From Litoditis marina (taxonomy: Eukaryota > Nematoda > Chromadorea > Rhabditida > Rhabditidae): DNA of 64,000 bases. Below, piece by piece: positions 11,557-24,000 of this stretch (position 1 is its first letter; every line of letters starts with the position of its first letter). The notes below the pieces were generated by a model. It had not been told where the DNA came from, ran no database searches, and worked only from the letters and a program-made list of their open reading frames with translations. The DNA is taken from NCBI GenBank assembly GCA_964036275.1, contig OZ038435.1, positions 34,227,728-34,291,727 of the forward strand, given 5' to 3'. A program made the translations under genes and the position numbers.

Positions 11557-14500
11557 CTATTGAAGAACCAGCCCAATTTGCTTGGATGTCATGGATGGAC
11601 ATTTCCAGTTGTACAGATAATACTGCAGATTTCCATCCCCGATACCGAACTAAATGATAACATTATACGTCACAATTGAATAAAGTCATAGTTGCGGACA
11701 TTACTAAAAGGAAGACAGAGAAAGAAATGCTTAAAGCCGTCAGTTCACCAGAAATTCCATGATACGTACGAGCAGCAATCCATATAATACTGCAACTTCC
11801 AGTTTAGTTCGTTTTTGCAGTTTGCAATATAAATAATGACGTTGTTTATCGCTCGAGATTCGGAGTTACAACACCTAAAACTTCACAATGCCCAAAAACT
11901 CACCTTCAGGGTTTCCAGAACCTCACTATTGTCCATCAGGTCAAGGGCGTTGAAAACATCGAAACTGTTCTGAAAAACAAAACCCACTTTTTGAAGAGCA
12001 TAATGATTTACAGACGGCACTATGCACATATTATATTGGTTCATTCAACTACTAGCATGGTTCATCATGATCGCATAATACGCAATGAAACGAATTACGA
12101 ATGGTAAAAAGATAATCTACTGAAATCCAAAATCTGCCAGTTACACATATTTTGCGGTCCCAGTGAAAATGTTAATCGAGTTACAAGTCCGGAAAGAACG
12201 AGTTTTCCTAGTTGGGCTCGAAAGTGTATAAATGGTACCTGATGAGCCAGAATGAGGGCATCGTTCATGAGTTGTTTGTTGGTCACACTGCCGGCCACAT
12301 TGTAGTAAGAGTAGGCGGCACGGATGGTCTTGTGGGTCGGATGTTGCATGACGGAAGAGGGAAGCGAGTAGAACGATATGAAGTCCGTCACCTTTCCCTT
12401 CGACTCAAAACAGGAGCATTACGGTACAAAGTTTGTCATCTAAGGCTCGAGTCACTCTTTTCTCTCTCTCAATCACAGCTCTGAAGAATGACTTATACCT
12501 AGTAAGAGACCAAAAAAGGTCCCAAAACTGAGTAATCTGAGAAAATTTCAGTTTCGTGCCATAGAAAACCCGTACATTTTGAAAAACAGTCGGACTTTAC
12601 CAAATTCAATGTGGAAGAAAGGGCGTTAATGCTGGAGAAAACAAATTTATAGATTCACGTCAGTGTGAACACATTTTCTAGAGATCAAAACACAGCACCA
12701 ACCTCAACAACAAAACTGTAGATGACTCCGCCTCTTGGCAGGAAAATGTATCCGAACTCCTCCTTGTTGAAGACTGGAGCCAAATCGAATTGCTTCAGAT
12801 GCTCAGAGAGCAGTTTGAAGGCAGAAGCCACGTCCTTTTCCTCCATGGGACGCAGTCCGGGGGTGACCGGGGTCTGCAATGCATATTAATTGGGGAAAAT
12901 TTTACTTTCGCCCCCCACCGTACAACCGCAATCCCCGTGATAGGGGGTGAAAGTGACACAGAACTTATTTCGGTTAAAACGAAAAAAGTGGGGGGGGGGC
13001 GGAAGTAAAATAGTCCCCAAACTAGTCACAAATAATAGTTCTGTGTAAATTAATCTTCAAACTCCAAATACGGTAAGTGAACTAACATCGGGCAGCTTAT
13101 AGAGCTTGATGGTGCGGGCCAGGGTCATTTTGGCAGAGAGATGCGAGAACTTGACTTCGATCAGCTTCTTGGGATTCAGGGACCGATGCCAGTACCTGGA
13201 AATAGAGCAGGAAAATAGACCAACATTTAAAGCTGGTTAAAAGAAATTCGGCCGTACATTCTATAACCGAAATAATTCGACAAAACCAGGCATCACATTT
13301 ACTTTAATGAACACTTTAACGACTCAATTCCACATAGCAAATCTGTCAATTTTCACAGCAAGCCGACTAGAGGAAAAAGTTCAGAAAGTTTATACCTGCA
13401 CACCGCGACCGGTTTGGGAATCACGATACCGGCAGTATAGGCAGCCTGAAAGAAATATGAATAACGTGAAAAACATTTCTACATGGTTTCTCCAACCAAT
13501 GTATACCAAAACAGCCACACTTTTTTAAAAATTACCCAACAAAGAATCCAATGCAATGAATCACCTGGAAAATCTTCTGCTGATTAACTCGTCGAGTTAT
13601 CTCACGAATGAGAACGGGAGCCACACGTTTCGATCTGAATGGGAACAGTTCGAGTGAAATTATCTTTATTTGGTTGGAACAAGATACGCAATATTCTCCT
13701 TCTAAAACTCCACACTCAGTTAGTTATACATTGTGTTATGTTTCTCCATGAACCATTGTAGACATTTCATTGACTGTCCAGTATTAAATAATGTCACTAA
13801 TATTGCGTTATTCCAAACACATGGAGCATCCATATCGTCCACTTCTGAACATTTCAGTGGTCTCAGCACGTTTCCGCAGAAATCCGCGTAGGGAAATATA
13901 AAAAAAAACCACACTCATAAATTCGGAAAATTAGACTACCTCAATTTGTTTTGGCTCGACTAAGAAGGCTACTACGCTAGTCGACCATGATCTCCTACTC
14001 ACCTGAGTCTCTTGTGAACACAGAGGAAATTGATTTCCACCATTTGGACTTCCTTCTTGTAGACTCGAACTTTCTGCGGCACAGCTGCGATGAAGGCCAC
14101 CAGCTTTCCGCTCTGCTTGGCTCGAACTCCACAGTGCCATTGGGGCAGCCAGCCAGGAATTTGAAGGGCCCTAATATATATATATATATATATGTTGCTA
14201 AATTAATATTTTATCTTCAATCTCCTCTATCTTGATGAGATAGCTCAGATAACCTAACCAAATTTGCGCTACCGAGAAATGAAATATATTGGTGGATACG
14301 CATACGACGGCCACATGAAGGTAAGATCCTACTACTTCCAGACGAACCCGTATTTCGATTAACATACGTCTCATTTCATAATTTGTTTCATTGATATCCA
14401 CATTTACCGGTATCGCATAAAAAAGCCATTTCGCTTGCTTTTCAGTTCAGACAAGTTTGTCAGAAACACAAGATTTACTGACCACTTGAGAAAGTCTGCC

Positions 14501-16345
14501 GAGTAATCGAATCGGAACATGTTGTCGTCATCTTCCACGTAGTTTTCCGTGAGAAGAGTGTAGAGTTCCTGGAAATATAAAAAAAATACAAGCAAACTCT
14601 CATTCGAAACGAACCGAACAAAGTGCGTGAGATTTACTAATATATAAAATTTCCAAAACCCATGTTGCCATGTGACAGACTACGTCTTTCATTATATCAG
14701 TCACCTTAACTACATCAAGACCACTATTCAGCGAAAGTTACAGAAACTTTCTGAACATCCCCATTTTCTCCCACCTATCTAGATAGTTACATCATGAGAA
14801 GAAAAAGATAAAGAGTACTTATAAAAAGGAGAAAATAAATAGCTGGAACATGATTGAGCTATCCATATTCCGTGAAGGAATAGACATGCCCTTACTTTCA
14901 ACTGCTTCTCATCGTTCAGATCCACATCACTCCACAAAAAGGCGTCAGGCAGAGAATAGGGCTCGGCGCGAATCTGGAAATAAACACATACATTACATAC
15001 ACACTTGTATAATTTTGTATGAATATCTGTCAAAACATCGTTTTTTATAGCAGCATAGTCACATGTTATTACTGTGAGACTGTCAAAGAAACCAAAAGGT
15101 AAAGGATACAGATATAAAACAACCTTATCAGCGGGTAGATCGGGCTCGATGAAGGTGTTGGTATTGTCTTCAACGGTCTCGTCTGAAAATAGTCGCGTTA
15201 TATTCGGAACAATAGAATATACAAAATGAGACATCACGGTCGCGTTTTTCATCCAGCACAGTAAGAGTTTAGCTTCGATTCATCACTTCTTTTCTTCATC
15301 ACTCTAATTTTGTTACCTTTAACTTACCCTAATTGTTGATTCAATGTTATTTCAAGAACCCTTACCGCAAACATGCAACACAAATAAACAAAACACCAAC
15401 CTAGCTTCGGCACAGGCTGAGTATCCCAGAACACGTAGTTCTTCGAGGAAGGATCAGCTATTTCCATGTCCTTCAATCGACGAGCAATTGCCATCATCTG
15501 AACAGGGAGTGGTAATACGAGTTGGGTGATAGTAGCGTTTCTGCTATTTATTTGCTTCAAGTTTTGTTTTACATCACATATTTTTTTCACACGTAATAAA
15601 TAATCCAACATCTAGTCATCATCATCATTATTATTGATGACGCACTTTTTTGTAGTACAAACATCAGCGCATCAATAACAAGGTCGAACTGCTTTCCATC
15701 TCAGCAGTCGCATGTCCCAGGTACATGAACACGTCCCATGTCCCGGTACTGTCCCGGGACGGTACCAAGAATTACGGTAGAAATGGAGCAGATTTGCATA
15801 AATGATGACAAAAATTCTCCTCGATCCTGACTTTTATATGCAAATATGCTCCATTTCTACTGTAATTTTTGGTACCGTCCCGGGACAGTACCGGGACATG
15901 GGACGTCCCGTTCTTGTACCTGGGACATGCAGTCGCCTGAGATAGATAAAACACCCCGGCCCCGGTTTGCGGAGCTACTTCGCGAATTTCATGAAACTGA
16001 ACTGAGGACTCTTACCTTTAAGACCATACACCCACTTATGCTACTTTCTCAAAAGAACTTTCTTCCCTTTTCTGTTGAAAACACGCCCGATTTCAATGAT
16101 TTATATAAAACCAGAGCAAAATCTTCCGAAATGGACAGGCTAGGAGACAGTGTTCGAAATCCCTGGCCAAACGCTCAGCGTCGCCATTGACAGAACATTT
16201 TAATGGGTTTCAACTACTTGAATTTTACCTCCTGCATGTTCATCGGTTGCTTGGCTCCCTCCTCGTGAGAAGATCCCTCGCCCTCATGAGAATGACCGTG
16301 TCCCCCACATTCATTTACACCATCATGTGAGTGACCGTGTGACAT
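11557..16345 (-). CDS. NMT1: Glycylpeptide N-tetradecanoyltransferase (N-myristoyltransferase)
   Basis: Transfers myristate from myristoyl-CoA to the N-terminal glycine of proteins in the cytosol. Thirteen exons: 16345-16229, 15497-15401, 15182-15124, 14973-14896, 14568-14483, 14170-14003, 13634-13565, 13445-13396, 13195-13087, 12873-12703, 12403-12239, 11969-11904, 11649-11557, with matching phases. Family signatures are intact: [22 protein letters not shown], the first NMT signature [34 protein letters not shown], and the second signature [16 protein letters not shown]; it ends GLVLQ, so the C-terminal Gln carboxylate used for catalysis is present. The N-terminus is a His-rich stretch ([17 protein letters not shown]), where other NMTs have a Lys-rich ribosome-targeting region. 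A 3' splice site lies 12 nt before the ATG. The intron before exon 12403 has a weak acceptor (TTTTGAG), and the intron before exon 13195-13087's successor holds a C/G-rich TIR element. Confidence 0.95.
12890..13020. repeat. TIR element with C/G-rich arms (copy 2)
   Basis: Within an NMT intron. GGGGAAAATTTTACTTTCG at the left mirrors CGGAAGTAAAATAGTCCCC at the right; a run of nine or more G lies inside. Same family as 1724-2000. Confidence 0.7.
15711..15929. repeat. Inverted repeat, arms about 90 bp
   Basis: CATGTCCCAGGTACATGAAC at the left pairs with GTACCTGGGACATG at the right. Inside, TCCCGGTACTGTCCCGGGAC and AGAAATGGAGCA are mirrored as well. Lies in the second NMT intron. A likely fold-back element. 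Confidence 0.8.
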
Positions 16346-18000
16346 TACTCCGAGTAGCTGTAAAAAAGAAATTTACAGTCAGAAATAACGAGCTTGGTTT
16401 TACTCAATTTAATTAAGTCATTGAAAAAAAGCGACAAAAACAATGAAAAAGCTAAATAATTGATTCAAGAAAATATGGAGAGAAAACAAGTTCAGTTATC
16501 CATCCAACAGATTTTTCTGAAAGCCAGTGCGTTTCATTGAGAACAGTGAAAAAGAACTGAATCCATAAATAAACAACGAAAACAAATTACATAACGAAAT
16601 TGTAATAAAATGTTGGTTAATTGCAAAAATTTATCGAGCTTGCATAACGACACTACGCCATGCGATTATGACGGTGTAAAAGACGGGCTGGAGCAATGTC
16701 GTTGATAATTGGCCGTTGATATGAATAGGTTGGACTAAGGAACTATTCTTATAAAAAAACGGTATTTCGAAAAAAACATAGATAAACGAACTTCCAGTTG
16801 AATTGGTTTCTCAAGATGGTATAACTAACGCATTGGGATAAAACAGGAGGTTATCCCTTCTTCACTTCACGAATACGAACGAAACTTCTTCACGAACCAA
16901 AAAGAATAACACCGTTCATCACTATCAATCCAGTATCCATAGCAACATAGTCTCAGAAAGCATACAAAACCTTCATCACATTATTTTGAATTGGGTAGAT
17001 AAAGTGCTGAGCAAAATTTGAGAGGAAAACGAATATATTTTAACTATTTATTACTCTATTTTCCAAAACTGACACAAATCACAAAACCAACAGATTGCAA
17101 AAAACCGAATATTGCAAATTCAATTTGGATTGCACCTAATCAAACGAAAAAACATGCCACAAACAACATGGAAACTATAAATATGGTACAGAAAAATTCA
17201 CGATAACGGTAAACTCTAGTGATATATTACTTTTTTGTTTCGCATAACCCGTCAAATGTATAATAGATCGCGAGAACTACAAATAACACGTATATAAAGG
17301 ATGAACACATGACATTTTCCCGTGATCAAACCTAAACGAAATAACTTTGAACTACCTATCTACATATTGAACTATCTATCATATTCATGGAAACGTTCTT
17401 CAATCTAAAGCATACACTAAATGAGGCATCTGAACTATGACAAAAAAGAGGATATAACATGAAATCTATAACAATTTCTTGTCGGTTACGATCTTTTTGA
17501 GAAATGGAAGAAAAGTATCGTAGCTAATATTACGAAAATCATCTACAATCCACTTTCCTTCTCGAAGAGAGAGGCGGAACATCATTGGGGGAGAGAACTC
17601 CAGATTCATCAGCCTTCAAATAAGAACGTTGCTCACTATTGGCGTAATGGAAAGTTGTCGTCATGAGCTCATAAGTTAGTTTAGCGTATTTTGAAGAAAA
17701 CATGGTCGACCAAGTTTAAAAAAACCCAGGAACTTCATGATATTTACCGGTAAAAAATACCACTTTAAATGAAAAACTTTGAACTACCATCTCTTCTTCT
17801 TAGGGAATAAGTTAGAATTCTCTAGATAAAGTACAGGCTTATCTTTCAGGCATCTTTGAAGCCACAATGCGAACAGAATAGAAATGCGAAATAGATGTTC
17901 ATTATGACAAACTGCTCGCAACTAGTCGTCAAATTTAGTTATTTGCAAGTTTAAAACCGAAACATTTTCTCAACAAACGATGAGCTGATTGTAGTGAAAC
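16346..18000. other. Intergenic, NMT upstream
   Basis: About 1.65 kb of AT-rich sequence between the BRC-RPA gene and NMT on the same strand. On the minus strand 17707-17567 is open and could encode a further C-terminal piece of the BRC-RPA protein, but it lacks a convincing splice acceptor. Nothing else seen. Confidence 0.35.
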
Positions 18001-21000
18001 CTACATATTTCGTATTTTATCCGGGTGATACTTGACCATCTTGGCAGCCTCGTCAGCATCTTCCCCGAGAAGTTTCGCCCCAACTGCATCGAAAATGGTC
18101 ACCGGCAGCGAACCGCTGAAGTCGAACAGTTCAGCCTGGAATTATACAACTATTATCGTTTAGCAACATACCAGTGAGTCTGAATATTCTTCGGAAAGCT
18201 ACTCATTAGTCCGGTTTTTTATAATCTTTCGCCCGGTATGGCAAAAAAGGAACATCCTTTTTAAGTTTTTACCCCGACATTTCGGTAAAGTCTGCATTTG
18301 AGTAGTGAGTACGGAATGAACTACTTTAAATTAAATATTGAGTCAGATACTCCAAATAATTAGTATAAATATGCACATTTCGGTAAAGTCTGCATTTGAG
18401 TATTGAGTACGAAATAAACTACTTCAAATATTGCGTCAGATACTCTAAATAATTAGTATAAATATGTGCATAGGGTCCCTACAATAATACAAAAACTAGT
18501 TGATGCATTCTGAAACCTAGCCGATGAACCCACATTCAATACATAGAAATTCTTGGCGTCGTTTGTTTTGCATTTTTCGCAAAACACATCTCCATCTGAA
18601 GTGTTCCGCATCTTCCTTTTGCATCTCGTGCAACTGAAAGCACAGAATACAGAATAAAGGCAGAATTCGGTCAAGAAAAACTACATTTTGAGCTGTTTAT
18701 TGCTTTAATGAATGAAAACTAATGTTGACGTTCAGAATATCATGTATTTTTGGTATAAGAACCACTAAAACAGATCGAGAGTTGGTTAAAAGATTGGCTT
18801 GCCGAGAACAGAACCTGGAACACTGCCTGGAATAGGGAAAAAGGAACACCAACGTACCCGAGATACGTAATATTCTCCAGTTTCACCTTCTGAAGACTCC
18901 CCTTCACAACCGCCTTTTGAACCTTCTTCACGTCCAGTTTACCGACACAAAATAAGCTGGAATCTGAACAAGAAAAGTCATTAATTAAATGAAAGGTACG
19001 CCACCTGAAAGAATGTACACATCGAAAACAAGAAGATGATTTGCCAGACATACCTATGCTCACCCAACCCAGAACCGGGAGAACAAAGTCAAAAGTCATC
19101 ATGTGACTATTCTACAAAAAATTTAAGGTTTATCGAGCAAAAAACTCATCTAGCCGCTTTTCGAGAGAAAAAAAAAGGTTGAACGAGTATGTACAAAACA
19201 TCGTGATTCTCGGGATCGTTTGCCAAAACTTACAGATGAACGGGTCGGAAAGCGATTTGAATTTCGAGGGTGACAGCCGCTGCAGCTGACACGTCTCCGG
19301 ACCAGCCGGCTTCAAGACCAAACTGCTTTTTTCGTTGAAAAGCACGGAGACGACACCTTGGAAAATTATGTAAATTAGGACTCGCTCCAGAAACACACTG
19401 TCTGATGAAACCTAAACGAATCTCATGACTAACACAATTTCAGAATGGATCAGTATTGAAACCGATGAGCAAGGGAAAACTATCTTAATCTATTCTCCAC
19501 GTCCTATCGTCTTTGAACCTCGGCATTTTTGTAATGTATTGTTGGTTTTCTTGTTAGACCAAACACGAGGTGATACCCAACCACTTCGGTGGATAAGGCT
19601 CTGAAGACGGCGAACCCGCCGAAATGTCAGCACTAAATAAAACATCATAACGCCTCGTGTTCGGTCTAACAAGAAAACCAACAACATCTTAATCTAGGCA
19701 GTAAGAACAAAATGATTCTCTCACCTAGGGAAGATTTGACGAAAACCTTGTTCAGAGTCACAACTTGTCCCTTTTGCGGAGAGAGGCCGATTGCAGTACT
19801 ATTCATGACGTCACAGGACACGGACGAACCACTCGCGTCACCCACTTCAATGGAGAAACGAGCTGCCGCGGCGCTTCTGGGGCTACACGAAGCCACCGTC
19901 AGTACCACGCCTTCAATATCTGGAAAATGTCACCAGATTAAAACTATTCCTTCATTTGTATTGTATTTCTGAAAATACAATACTACAGTAATATAATCAA
20001 ATTGTTGTCGAAAACAAAGGAGAGGGATACCAACCCCGATAATCTGGATTTATTTTGAAGTCGCGGAAATAAATATTAGACTAGTTAGAAGAAAACAAAG
20101 GCACAAAAGTGGTACGGCGCTACCCCACGAGTAGCAGCATTCAATAGTCTGGTAATGCATTCTGAGTCATTACTGTCATTAGTAAAAGATATGCAGCAGT
20201 ACTTTCCATCCCGCACTGTGAATTTGAGAGAGCAAATATCAAATATTTAAGTTGATAACGTAACCAACGTTATTGTTCAGTTTTTTTCCTGCATATATTT
20301 TAATGATCGGGATGATAACATTAATTAACGTACCAACCACCGTATTAATCTGTTTAGGCAGGCCTGATATTGGAACTGGGTGAGCTGTCTGAAATAATTG
20401 ATATCATACCTTAACAGAAAATATTCGATTATTCCTGGAGAGAACATATCTTATATCCACTAATTAATATTATTCTAAACAAAAAAGACAAAAAGGTAAT
20501 AATAACATACCTGGATGGCCTGTCTGGAATGGGGCGTCATGGGAGTGGAGGGGTTAGAGCCAGCCACGGGAGGACCTAAACAACCAATTCACTAACACAA
20601 CAGAACTACCCTCACAATTATTCAAATAACGTTGAAAATCTTAGACTCGGTGAATTACATTACCGTACTACATATAAAAACAGCACAAACTCAGTAAAAC
20701 ATTCAGTTTTTCTTGCGTAAATGGCCCATACTGGCGAAACATCATTTTATTACCATACTTGATTGTGAAGATGAATGTAAAATTAGCGCATCATCGACCA
20801 ACAAACGTACCTCTCAGCTCCGACTTTGGAGTACTTCCGGCAGTACCAAAACTGCCGTTTGTGCTGGGCTTGATATCACTTGTGCTGCCATCGATAGCAC
20901 TTTTTGCTGGACACACGAACCCGGTATGTGGCTCTAAAATGATGAAAAACTGTGGTGAACAATGACACAAATCTAGCTTCGTTTTACTTGAGCTCAAAGA

Positions 21001-24000
21001 AAAACACATTGTTTTGCGGACACCCCGCGCGACACCCCACTTCTCACCGAAAACCCTACTTTTTTTTTTACTTATTTCAACAAAAAAAGCAAATTGTCAT
21101 ATTGGAATGCACCGAAACTCATCTTGTTTTGAAACTAATACCCGCAACCCGTCCGCCCAAACTAGCCCAAACTAGTGTATGTAGTGGAAAGTGGACACCT
21201 GGCTGTTTTCAACGCAAATGTATTTGAACTTTCAAAAAATACTCGAAGTTCAGAGTTCAGTCAGTATAAAAAAGAAGAATAACCAACCGCAGTCCACCTT
21301 TCTCACAGCCTCGCTCAACGGAGAAACGAAAGCAGGACGTTTGAAGGGAGTTACGAATCGTCCTCGTCCCCTCGTTGGCGTGCGGCCCAGCGGGGTAATC
21401 GGGGAGGACACTGGCACGCTGGCGGCAGGGCTGCAAGCAGACTCTGGTAAACTTGGCTGAGTCACTTTTTGGCTATATTTCGCTTTTAGTACATAGTTTT
21501 GAGTACGTGATCAGTACGTGAATTCATCGCTATCAAAATACAGTCAAAAAGACCATTTCAGATTTAAACGCAATATCCCTGCTAAAACATTCTGCAAACT
21601 AATGTATTATGGTTCAGCCGATTGTTACAGGTGAGGATAGTACTTATATTTATCAGAAAAGAAACGTTTCCCCACTCCTCGGAACCGAATTCTGAAAACT
21701 AGATATTTTGGAGACAGCTGATCAGCTGGTGTATGTACTGTATCGAGTACTCACATACAAACGAACCTATTCAGAGTGAGACAATCGATTCGTTGCATCA
21801 TGGGCGATACGAAACCGCGTGGCTTATTGTCGAACCGCGGAGTGAGAGGAGATGAAGCCATGGAAGACGGAGGCCTGGACAAGGTTCACATTTATAAATT
21901 GACCAGGTCAGAGGTCAGTAAGATCACAATTATTCGGTTCTTGTTTCAGGTGAATTAGTAGACTAGTACAGTCTGTTATCACGAAACAAAAACTAGTGTC
22001 CGAGGTGATCCAACCACTAATACTAGCTGATGTAAAAACAAAACAACTCGGAAAACTCACGCACCTGTTAGTAATTGGAGTAGTACTCTCCACGTCACCC
22101 ACATCATCTTCAGAATTCAGGAGATGTCGAGCCTTCTTCAGTGCCGCGTCGCTCACCGGAATAATCTTACCGGATGCGGAAGCAAATCCAACCATGGGCG
22201 ATGAAACCGGTCTGCAACATACACAATACACGCATACCCGACTTGAGCACAAACGGAACCCGGCTTCGAATATAATACGTCGCTTCATTTATTGGATAAA
22301 TGCAATACTCCGTATAAAACTTCGATTCCTTTTTAAACTTTTTTCAAACAGATTACAGATGATTTGAAGAGTGGATGAATGACACCTTCTCAAAACATAC
22401 CTTTCCGCTAGGGCCTCAGTTGGATTCTCCCCAGAATCATCAACAGATTCCGAGTTGAATAGATGTCGTGCCTTCTTCAGAGCCTCTTCACTAACGGAAA
22501 TAGTTTTACCGGCGGCAGATGTGAATCCGAGCATATGCGGTGGAACCGGTCTGTAACATCACAAATGCATTCCGGACAGGTGAACGGTTTCTTATGGTCA
22601 TTTATGTTCAGTTGGTCTCCATTCATGATTTTTCGAAAAAGTTTTTGAAATATTGAAATAGGATAGCTCAGTGATGTTCCGATTGGGCGTTCCTTAGCTT
22701 GTAGCAAACATCAACAAAGACGATACTCTGTTGTCAGGTAATGAACATGGGTGTAATTACAATGATGCCAGCTGTATTGTATTATCATAAACTTCCTTAT
22801 ATGGATAAGTGAAATACTCCGCATAAACCCTCAATTCTGAAGTTTCGACCATAACTACTCCATATACGATTATCTGATAAAAATAGATTGTTTACAACCG
22901 GTTGTTATTGTTGTTTGCAGACAAGTTTGAATATTCTATGAATGTAACTTTTGATCTACCTGTCACCTAGGTCCTTAGTTACACTCTCCGCGTTATCTGT
23001 ATTCTTTCCAGGTACATCACCAGACTCCGAATTGAATAGATGCCGTGCCTTTTTAAGTGCCTCTTCGCTGACGGGAATAGCTTTACCGGCGGCAGATGTG
23101 AATCCGAGCAGAGGCGGAGGCGTCACTCTACAAAATAAAACTATAGAATTGACTGACATGGCTTTATTATAGCCTTATTATATATAAATAAGACAAAACA
23201 ACGAAATACGAAATTCGACATTTTAAATTTCCATTCACGCCCAGTTACCGGCCTATGGCACCTAACCATTCATCTTCAAACAATGTTTCCGCCAACGACT
23301 GATTAATCAGAAAGAGGTACTTCATTTCAATCGATAAATGGGTCACTTTTCAATATAGTCCCATCTTACCGCTGAATGATGTATGATTCCGAAAAACCGA
23401 TGGAACCAACAACCATCAACCAACTAAAATGACACATACCTGTCGGTACTAGAAGCGGCAGTACTCTCTGAAGTACCTCCCCCAACATCACTCGAACTGA
23501 GAAGATGGCGAGCCTTCTTCAGTGCAGCATCGCTCACCGGAATTTCCCTACCGGATGCGGACGTGAACGTGAATCCAACTATGGCCGGACGGGAAGGATC
23601 ACTGCGATATCAAATTAAACTTCTCTAGTTGAAAAATACTCGATATAACCTGTTTTTGCCTTCTATTCGAGGTTAATTGACAAATACACCCTGGACAGAA
23701 AAAAGGGTTACGAGAAATCCAGGCTAGTGATAGGACTGGCCTAAAAAGGTGTAGGGTTCCAAAACCATGTCCTAATTGTAGGATATTTGTTATATTTGAG
23801 TCAACCCAATCAAGCTCAAGTCTTTGATGGAGACATACACCAGCAAGGTTGTCCGAATAGTCAGAAAAGTTCGAAACGCGGACTACGTTTTAGCCGAAAA
23901 TATGAAAATCGGTCTACCTTTGATGAAAAATCCTAAATTTTCACATGTTTACATCTAAAAACGGATTACTTTTTGTCACTTAGTCGGACCTTAGTGGTGT

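Noticed and set aside
17567..17707. Last exon of the BRC-RPA gene
   Set aside because: The open frame has some likeness to the RPA70 C-terminus (YANSEQRSY), but no AG acceptor joins it in the right phase; left as a possibility only.
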